Program-made: the position numbers and the translations under genes
In this document: positions 24,297 through 34,300 of the stretch, in pieces
How the letters are laid out: every line of letters starts with the position of its first letter
Numbering within the stretch: position 1 is the first letter of the stretch
NCBI GenBank assembly: GCA_023374045.1
Contig: CM041776.1
Coordinates: 276,233,039 to 276,297,038, forward strand
Source of the DNA: Limonium bicolor
Taxonomy: Eukaryota > Streptophyta > Magnoliopsida > Caryophyllales > Plumbaginaceae
Direction: 5' to 3'
DNA length: 64,000 nucleotides
Notes under the pieces: generated by a model
The model's database searches: none
Seen by the model: only the letters and a program-made list of their open reading frames with translations
Told to the model about the DNA's origin: nothing

Positions 24297-25324
24297 CTAA
24301 TCGTATTCACAAGCTTCATGAGTAATGATGGTATAACACGAGTCGTAACAATTTATATGAACAACACTGTTATTTTATTCATAACCATTCTGCTTACAAC
24401 ATGTGCTTTGATCTTACATCTCATTCCTTATCTCACACTAAGATGTTACATAACTAATATTGTCTAAAGGTTAAGTTTAACCGCCCTGGTTTCATATGCA
24501 TCGCATTAATCACTGCTGACGGTACTGTATTTAGCTTGATTCTCTTAATCCCATGGTATAACATCCTTGACTTTCCTCCCATAACTAATACATCCCCTGA
24601 CTTAAGTATTAACTTATTAGCACGGTCCGCACGCTTCTGCTCGACGTACAAAAATTCAGCGTCATCTCCTATGGACCAAGACACTACGGGTATCCCTCGT
24701 TCGAGAGACTCCGTTGTCTCGTCCTTGTCCTGATGTAGTCCAAGTCGCCCATCTTTCTCATAGAAGTTTACAATGCAAATGTCTGCTTGTATGTCTGGAA
24801 CCGGTTCAGCTTCCAACTGCTGAGCGATCTCCATGACTTGTGTATTTACCGGATGAAATTCTTCGGGTATATCCGGCGGTGAGATTCCATCCTGTGTCCT
24901 CATGGTTTGGTAGGTCTTGGCATACGGATTCCAATCCTAGCCTAAGCTCATCATCTTCAACTTCATTCTTGCTCCCCCTGGGTACTCCGGTGTATAAAAA
25001 CCTCCCGGTCCTATTCCTAGTTGATTGCATTTCCTGATGATGGCTATTTGTGCTGCTGGTGTCAGGTATCCCCTTAATAAAATCATACCTGGGCGGATAA
25101 CCTGACATTGTTCGGTTGGAAAGTCTCGGGTTTCGATGTCGGTGTATTCCGGGTTAGGTGTAGATGGCATTGGATAGCAGATGTTGAAGCTTCCTAAGGT
25201 GGTAGTAGGTTATATCTTACTTATATTCTAATCTTATCTTATTCTCACTTATCTTATTTATTCACTAAGCATGCATGTAATGCGGTAAGCAGGCAATTTT
25301 ATTACTAAATGGTTATAGCGGTAC
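24297..25324 (-). other. Inferred alternatively spliced intron between gag and pol, containing AlkB
   Basis: Donor CAG|GTACCG at 25324 ends gag at a codon's first base (CCA G). Acceptor TTAG| at 24297 gives GTCATGGACTC..., which continues in phase into the protease frame (HGLSTEGALSIL). The same donor joined to acceptor CCTTAG| at 25194 gives GAAGCTTC..., in phase with the AlkB ATG 23 bases later. Without splicing gag reads on for GTAITI and stops. All three outcomes are read from the sequence; use of the sites is inference. The 131-base first part (25194-25324) is rich in ATAAGATAAG motifs. Confidence 0.6.
24454..25193 (-). pseudogene. AlkB-type (ALKBH1-like) 2OG-Fe(II) dioxygenase inside the Gypsy element
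   Basis: ATG at 25170, end at 24454: 238 codons with one in-frame TAG at codon 78 (24939-24937). The inferred exon starts at 25193. AlkB enzymes use Fe(II) and 2-oxoglutarate to remove alkyl groups from nucleic-acid bases. Visible: substrate-lid segment GPGGFYTPEYPGGARMKLKM (55-72), NFYEKDGRLGLHQDKDE (135-151) with iron ligands H146 and D148, third ligand H206 in SRMLYHG, and RLNLTFRQ with 2OG-binding R230 and R236, the six-residue spacing seen in E. coli AlkB. It ends right after FRQY, as plant ALKBH1-type proteins do. It sits between gag and protease in the same orientation, inside one element with matching LTRs and target duplication, so it is element cargo rather than a host gene beside it. 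Substrate (DNA, m6A or m1A RNA) is unknown. Confidence 0.9.
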
Positions 25325-28300
25325 CTGGCCTCGATGAGGGTTCAGGCTCATCGTCCCGGTCCACCAAGTGTAGTGTGGGTCCCGATTTCTGGGCTACCCT
25401 TGGGTTCTTGCTCGTCGATTGTTGCGCCCCCTTCTGACCGTCAGAACCAGCTCCCTGATCGGTCTTAGTCTTAATCTTAAAACTGGGTCTGTAATTCTTA
25501 CTCTCCGGGTTCCCGTAGCACTCATATGCCCGGTGCCCGAGTACACCGCAAAAATTACACTCCACCTTATTCCCCCTGTAGTCAACTCCGGGGTGGTCCC
25601 CCTTGCACCTCTGGCAATAGTAGTGTCGTTGGTAGCCACCTAGGGATGGCAATGGGTTCGCGGGTACCTATTTCACCCGGTCACCCGACCCGCTAAACCG
25701 GGTGAAAAACCCGCAATAAACGGGTGCGGGTCGGGTGACGGGTGAAATGATTGCGGGTGCGGGTCGGGTGACGGGTGAACATTTTTCACCCATCACCTGA
25801 CCCGTTCACCCGACCCGTTCACCCGACCCGTCCACCCGCATAAATATATAAATATATATATATATATTATTATATTAAGTTGTATACTACTCTTCATTCT
25901 CCTTCACCAAGGTAATTTTGCAACCCTAAACAGTGAACAAGGAATATTCATGCTCTGCGCGACTGCCCATTTCTTCATTGTCATCACTCTGTAATTTCGC
26001 AACCAACATACATGCCCGGCGCAATTTTTAATTCTCGTCACTGAAGCTAATTTTGCAACCCTAATTGGCGAACATGGAACATAGATGCTCTGCGCTTCTA
26101 TTTTCTTTCTTCACTGAATGTAATTTTGCAACCTAACCGTGAACATGGAACATACTGCTATGCGCCTGTGTTTTCTCTCTTCACTCTCGGTAATTTTGCA
26201 ACCTTAACTGGAGAACAAGAAACTTACATGCTCTACGAAGTTTTTCATTCTCTTCACTGAAGCCTGAAGGTAATTTCACAACCCTAACCGACAAACATGG
26301 AACATACATGCTCTGCGCCTCAATTTTCTCTCGTCACTCATGGTAATTTTGCAACCCTAACTTTCGAACATGGAATGTACATGCTCTGCACAATTTTTCA
26401 TTCTCTTATCTAAAGGTAATTTTGCAACCCTAACCAGCGAATATGGAAAATACATGCTCTGCGCCTCTATTTTCTCTCTTCGCTCACATTAATTTTGCAA
26501 ACCTAACTGGCGTCGAACAAGGAACAAGAAAAAACAAACGGGTAAACGGGTTCACCCGTTTCACCCGCGGGTGACGGGTGAAACGGGTTACGGGTGATAC
26601 ATAACGGGTGACGGGTCGGGTACGGGTGAAGCAGATGAAGTCGGGTGATGGGTGCGGGTGATGGTCCACCCGACCCAAACCCGACCCATTGCCATCCCTA
26701 TAGCCACCTCCAGTTTCCTTTCCAGTCTCAGTACCTGATTACGCATCGCATCAATGATTGTGTCTCAATGTTGTCAACCATTCTTATTTACTCAAGATGT
26801 ATTTCCTTACCCTTTGGCGCCCTGGAGCGCAGGGGCTTAGCAGCATAAGCATAAGTCAGTTTCAGTGGCTCATCAGTAGCCTTCTCCTTTTCCTCCTTCC
26901 CTTTTTGGTTCTGGTTCTTTTGGGCTTGAGGCTGGTACTTCTGTTTCTTGTACCCACCTTGCCCTTGGTGTTCTGTACTCTTCCCAGCATTCTTTCTCTT
27001 GGCATTGTCCTCATCCCTAGGGATGGCAATGGGTGATGGGTACCCGTTTCACCCGATCACCCGATCACCCGACCCGTTTAAATGGGTGAAAACTCGGAAT
27101 AAACGGGTGAAAAACGGATGACGGGTGAAACAGGTGATGGATCGGGTCGGGTGACGGGTGAGATTTTTTCACCCATCACCCGACCCGTCACCCGGTTGTC
27201 ACCCGACCCATCACCCGAGGACAGTGGGTTAGGGCAAAAACAACCCAATATATGATCAAGTCTCGTACTTGTACCCCAGCCTCGTCCGATTTTGCAAGTA
27301 TGTATCTTGTTATAGTTGATAAAGTGTTCAAATTTTGAACTAGAAGCTAATGTGGGAGGCGGCTGTCTCAAACCTATCACATAAGCTCCCACATCGTGAA
27401 CGCCTACAAAAGTTTACACTACTTCCCTTATAAAAAGAGTGAAGAGAGGTGGGTAGCTAGATGTAACTTAATTGCTGCCTTGAGTAACGGTTAAGTAAAC
27501 AAGTTTAAACCTCAACAGATGTGGATTAAACTTATTAATTATGTATGTTAATGTGGGATCTACCAATGGGCAACGTTTGTTTTTTTTTTCAAATCATCAC
27601 CGTTGTATATTGAATCTCTGTATGCAGTTATATATTATACAGAGAACATACATATGTGTGAGACAAATGAGATGTGAGTTTGTCTTTTAAAAGGCTAGGT
27701 TTTGAATGGGGGTTTATCCTTGACGATGTGGGAGGTAGCTGAGTAAAACCTATGAAAGCTAACCTCCCACATCGAAATATTGGTCATGTATTGAAATTTC
27801 TTTACTTATAAAGAGCTTATTCAGCCTAATATGTGTAATGTAAAAACAGTTAAATTTTTTTACGTACATTCAAGTTGATATTTCAACCTAAACTCCCACA
27901 TCAATATTTCAACAATCTATTTTGATTGCTTGATTTATAAATATTTAAACTTTTCCTATACTTACCGACGTTGAAGTTGAAGTTTTCCTATACTTACCAA
28001 CGATAACTAGTTAAACATTTCACCCGTTTATCACCCGATCCACCCGGTTCACCCACGGGTGACGGGTGGATCGGGTGATGGGTGATAATTAACGGGTGAT
28101 GGGTCAGATTCGGGTGAAGTAAATTAAACGGGTGATGGATGCGGGTGAGGCTCCACCCGACCCGAACCCGACCCATTGGCATCCCTACTCGTCCCTCAGC
28201 TGGACGGTTATCTCAACCTTAGCAGCGGCATGATAGCACTCCTGCTTCCCAAGGTATTAGTTCCTCTTATTTCTCATAAACTAAATCTTATTCACTTAAT

Positions 28301-31300
28301 TATATCTTACTCATTCTCATTACCTGCAAGGTAGTATACACTAGTAGAAAAAAGGGCTATTTCGGCGGTTCCAATGGGCCTATTTCGGCGGTTGTGAACC
28401 GCCGAAATGAGCACCGCCGAACTAGATGTACCTATCTCGGCGGTTCTTAGAGAACAACCGCCGAGATAGGCCCCTGGGATTGACCGATGATGAGATTGAC
28501 CATGGGTCTATCTCGGCGGTTGTTCTCTAAGAACCACCGAGATAGACTCATGGTCAATCTCACCATCGGTCAATCCAGGGGCCTATCTCGGCGGTTGTTC
28601 TCTAAGAACCGCCGAGATAGGTATATTTTTTTGTTTTTTTCCATCCCAGCTTATATATATATATATATTCACCACATTTGGTTCAATCAGACCTGTAATA
28701 ATGCTTCATCCATACAGGGAGCTCCAGCACACATTTAAAAAGTTATAAAAGCTCCCAATTAATACCAACGACGCACCACAATTTGAGAGTTAACAAAACC
28801 AATGCAATTCACACTTTCATTACAAATAAAAAACACCAATACAATTCAAATCTACCATTACACCATCCACAAGTGTACAGAGTTACATTTACATACTCAA
28901 AAAAGTTCACAAAACATCTTCATGATCATCAATTCATTAAACTTGTGCAGACGAACTCCGACCATTCCTCAAGCATCTCAACAATTTGAGCACCATCATA
29001 CTGACCACCTTTGAACACTTCTTCGTAAGCCTTGAAAAAAAAATGAACATTAATCTATAATGTACAAGTCTAACAACATGTAAAGAGCATAACTGAAACT
29101 TTCAAAGAATGTTACCTTGTCTAACGAGTGCTCTGGTAAAAGGTTCGCCGCTCCTACTATGTCACTCATGAATCTCATGACATAGTATCCACATTCTGAA
29201 CCCCCAGGCTGCACCGGACACTATACAAACGCACATATTGACAGTTATAAACAAGTTTAAACATTATCACACAAACTTATCAATTAATAGAGTACCTTGA
29301 CAGTGTTCCAAGGGATGTTACTCTTCATTGTTATACCCTGGAGTTTTAATGCAGCTCTCATGGAACTATATACATCAGCAATATATATAGTTTTAAGCAT
29401 CAGTAGCAAGTTATGAAACAGTTAATGTTAAGTAAAACAATTGTTGTTTACGATAACAAACTAATTACCCCAGTATTGCGGTGGAGATCTTCGGTCTCTT
29501 GGCACCCGTACCAAGTGAGTCAAATTGCAAGATTCGTGGGTGCTTCGACATCACCAGCACAACACAAAGACCAATGTCGACTGTCCACAAATTACACAAT
29601 GTGTTGAAATCATTAAGCAACTAACACAAACTATATGTTTTAGATAATACTAAGAGAAATAGTCAAATATCATACCCTGAATGATATGGCATCATAATAA
29701 ATGACTTGTTAGAACATTCAAAGAGGGCATTCGTCATATATTGCATAAGGCCTTGCGGATCACTTGTTATCTGGACTTCACTGCACATAGCAGGACACAG
29801 GAATCCAAATCTTTGATCTTCATAGACATTGATCGCCTTATCATGCACCCACCTATGAGGCAATATCATTAGTCATTAACTTTTTATTCAAACATCTAAT
29901 TCATCACCAATTAATGAATTCAAAATATAAAAGGTAGAAGTCACTCACATGGCGGCCGACTTGATAATCGACACATTCAACCAATCCCTCCTGAAGCACT
30001 CCTCGAAGTCGGACATATACATCCCAAATCGATGTATATCTTCTCCTTGAACTATATAGTGAAATATCCGCTCGGGATCTTCCACAGTGAGGCAATCAGA
30101 ATCAGGTGGTAGCAGCAACAACGAGGAATGCAGAATCTGCATATTAGTCGACAAGCCGGCCAATATTCTCTTCTCCACCAAAGCAGGTCTAAGTACAAAA
30201 TTTGTGGATGCCTTTGATTGCACAGGTGTGGCAATTCTTTTTCCTTTGCCCTTATCAGTCTTCGGTGGGGTCATATCCTATGATATTAGTCTAATTAAGT
30301 ATATGGATGCAAGGTGGTACACCAATAGTTTTATAGCAACGGTTAAGAGTAATACCTGCCCAGGGAGTCTGACCAATCGTGCAGGCCACTGCACTGTCGC
30401 AGTTTGTGCAGAACGCACGGTAGGTCTTTGTGGGATCGGCACCGGTAAACCGACGTCAGCATGCTCTGCAACAAATTCGTCTAGAAGCACTCGTGCATGG
30501 TAATGTTGGAGTGGTTCACCGTGCACAATATCACTTGGACGAGAGGGGAAAAGTTTTCCCCATGCAACCATGACCTCTTCTACTCCAATTTGTAAAAACA
30601 GATGGCACTCAGTGGGTGCCTGAGTGTTATGTGGAACTTGTTTAGATAAAAATTGTGAATTCTTCTATGAGATATTAGTGATCAAGTGAAAAATCATAAT
30701 CGTCATGTACTCAATTGAAATGTTAGTCTAACCTGTAGAGATGCATAGGGAAACGGATCAGCCGAGTGGACACTACTTCTCACTACCGGTGCATTCTACT
30801 GCTGAATGGGTGACTGATCAACTGGTGGTCGAGAAACCTCTTGGCTTTCATGCTGCTGTGGCTGAATCCTTGATATAGCCTGAGCGATCCTCTCGTCGAC
30901 GTTCTGAGTAATCCTCTGCTCCATCTCAGCCAACGCTCTCAGGTGCTCCTCGTAGCTAATCGACTGTCCCTGGCTGATTCTGGACCCGGGTGCGCCAAAT
31001 GCCTGGCGGATACCAACGTGCCCACCAAACCCAATGGCACGACCTGGATGATCCTTCTTACCAAGAGCGCGTGTAAGAGGATCATCATTCCTCTGTGAGG
31101 TCCAGGTGCCCTGGGTGAGCTGAGAGCTTAATTCACCCTAATATAACACACAAATACAGTTATTAGTTTAACATAAGTTCATATACAAAGGAAATGAACA
31201 GTTTGACTGAAAATGAAATGATATCACTTACCATTTGAGCAATAACTGCTCTCGTGGCTTCATCGTATTGAGGATTTTCGGGAGTAGAGTTCTTCGGAAT

Positions 31301-34300
31301 GTGGCTTAACTCCCACACTTTCATTCTTCTGCCACTGGCATCCAATGAGCCATCCGTGGGCAGATATCCCTTTTGCTCCCATTCTGGTACCCTTTGAGCA
31401 ATACTTTTTCCACCTAAGTGGTGAGGGTACAGATTCTTCTTAGCATTTGCTTGTTGTTTCGCACGGAGAGCCTGCATAAATTAATGGGATCATGTTAAGT
31501 GAAATTGAACACAAAAAACATAAGAAATTAAGATTAATTTATGTATGTATGACAATAAAGTGCACCTGGAACTCCGGTGTGTGACGCCTCTCAACAAATT
31601 GTACCCATTGCTCTTCTGTTATGCCTTCGTAAACCTCCCATGGTGGTCTCTCACCGTCTCCACCATGATCTGGATCATCTGGATCTTCTGGAGTAGGCAT
31701 CTTGTAGATGAACTTGTCAGCCAACTTATTCTTGTGGTCCCGGAACTGTTTCGACATCGCTGATAGCACATCCTTTTTAAGTGCGGGATCCACGGAGAAA
31801 CGAGACTACGTACATGATCATTCAGTTAGTAAAGTAAACATAAATGTTCTATTATTTCACAAAAGATCATAGTAATAATGTAGAGATTTACCTGAAGACG
31901 CTGAAACATAGTATCCTTCAATGATTGAGGCACTTGCTTCCAGTTGTGGTTTATGTTGCAATATGACTTCACCAAATGGCTACCGTAAGCGGTGAAGTCA
32001 TTCTTCCAATTTCCATGGGGTTGGTTGAACTGATTGAAGTCCACCGGTTTTGTAGGAGGGCCCTTGTTAGCCTTCAGCCCACGTGTAGCACCTCTCTTCT
32101 TTTGCTTCTTCGCCTCTGGTGGGACAACTGACTCCTCTTCGGTCTGCTGTGAAGGGCCAGCCTCAGTCTCGTGTACTGCTAACTGGTCCTTCTTCTTCTT
32201 TCCTCCTCTTGTGACCCGCTTACTTGGTCTATTCTGCTGTGGCTCAGGTTCTCCAGTCGAGATAAGCCGTCCAATGGGGTCATCAGGGTGATCATCCACT
32301 GCAAAAATAAATCATAAAGCATTTTCATCAGTACATAACCCAAGCCTCAGATTCCTATCTTCATGTCCGAAATGTTCTTTGAACCATCTATTGATGTTTC
32401 TCCACTGAGGCCCATCTGCTGGATGTCTTAGTTTCTCATCACTCTTTCTACCCTCCGCATGCCATCGTAAGTTCTTTGCATCTTTCGGATTCGCAAACAA
32501 CCGTTTGAATCTGGGTATAATCGGCAAATACCAAACAAGTTTTGCTGGAGGGCTTTTTTTCTGAACGGAGGAGTACTCACCATCTTTATGCTTATACTGG
32601 GACAACGAACATTTCGGGCAATTGTCCAGATGTTCGTATTCACCCCTGTACAACACACAGTTGTTTGGACACGCGTGAATTTTTTGTACTCTACTCCCAT
32701 TGGACACACCCATTTCTTTGCCTCATACGTGGTCGTAGGGAGACCGTTCTCATCCGGTAGCATATCATGAATCAGCTCGAGGAATGCCGTGAAACCTTTG
32801 TCACTCAATCCATATCTTCCCTTCAGGTTGAACAAATTCAATATAGCTGTCAATTTCGTGTACTTAGTGCAAGTAGGATACAACGCCGTTTTGGATGCGT
32901 CCAACAACCTTTGATACTCATCCGGCCGGTCGACAAAGTTATCCTCAACGTTACCAAGCATCTCGTCAATTTGTTCATCATGATAAGTCGACTCACTGTC
33001 AACATTGACTCCGGAAGCGCTTGGGAGTTCTGACTCGTTAGTAGTATCGAATGTCTGCTCGGTTCTTGAGTTACACCGATCGTGACTGTAGGAAGATGAA
33101 GCATTATCTTCAACACGTTCTCCATGAAAAATCCATTTTGTATAATGTGGCATGAAACCACGGGTCTTCACATGGAGTTGTACGAGGTTGATGCTTGAAT
33201 AATGTCTAACCACACCACCATCAACACAAGGACATGGAATTTTCTCCGCCTTTGTCATGTCCTTGTGTTGCACTGCAGCTTTGCAAAACTCTTTCAGCAT
33301 TTTGTCAAAATGTTCGCCTCTATCACCATACATCCAGTCACGCTCCATACTACATGTGCAACAGATCACAGGTGTGAGTTAGATCCTTTGTAGAATATGG
33401 CCTGTATTAAGTTGCACATGTTTATTTCCTAATGGAGCATGACTGGGATGATTGTCAATTAGTCTAGCCTAACTCTAAGGTTGCAAACACAAAATAAACT
33501 ACCATTTTAAATTTAAGAAATTGTTGCACTTCTAAAACAGAAACCGGTGTTTAAAACAATATTACGAATAATTTTTCTACAAAAAATTTGGCATGACCTT
33601 TGCATAATTGTACACATCCCGTGCTTATTATTCAGCACTCACCAAAGTCATCACAACCACAAACATTCCAACAATGGCAGCAACCAACAATTAAAATAAA
33701 TCAATTCTTTACTAGCTAACTGAAAACCAATTGCAAATTCAGATCATCAAATCAACGCTTTCAATTCTCCACTGTATAAGTTCAAACCGGTTTAGAGATT
33801 AACAAAGAATCGAGAGTTAGAATACGTACTTGTTTTTTAAGGATTTATGGACAGGGGAGACTGGTGCCTGAGAGGTAGGCTTCTGTGCGAGAGATGCAGC
33901 AATACCACTTCTGATATGTCTCCGCAAGGGAGCAACAAAAAATAAATTAAAAAAGAAATGCATCAACAAATAGGGAATGAAGCTAAATTATGTACTAGCA
34001 CTTATATTTAAATACATAATTGCATTTATTAAACAAAAAATAAGGTTTAGTTACTTACTTGTGCACAGTGGAGGAAAGAGGAACAGTAATGGAAGAAGGC
34101 GGGAAACAAGAGAGGTGATTCACGGACTTGAATGTAGTGAGACCTGATAAAAAAATTAGATATTGTTAGACATATACACATACATCAAACAATATTAATT
34201 ACGAAGACATTTTAAAAAAAAAACGGCATGACTTTTGCATAATTTTACCTATCCCATGCTTATTATTAAGCATTCACCAACCATTCATCAACACAAATTT

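Larger units (their letters stand above)
27018..28187. mobile_element. hAT element B (non-autonomous), inside gag
   Basis: Same termini as hAT A (TAGGGATGGCAATGGG and CCATTGGCATCCCTA) and the same CGGGTGA-type subterminal repeats, but an unrelated interior. Flanks CTCATCCC (27010-27017) and CTCGTCCC (28188-28195) match at seven of eight positions. The interior contains duplicated divergent USE/TATA promoter-like modules (27310-27941). Confidence 0.92.

Noticed and set aside
24454..25170. AlkB as a host gene unrelated to the Gypsy element
   Set aside because: It lies between gag and protease within one LTR-bounded, target-duplicated element, has no flanking insertion marks of its own, and an inferred splice acceptor puts it in phase with gag.
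27396..27580. An snRNA gene downstream of the USE/TATA module, with a T run near 27570 as terminator
   Set aside because: The sequence matches no snRNA I know, and the USE-TATA spacing is the Pol II type, for which a T run is not a terminator.
28360..28625. CRISPR-like array or a host regulatory palindrome
   Set aside because: These are CACTA subterminal repeats, mirrored at the other end of the same element.
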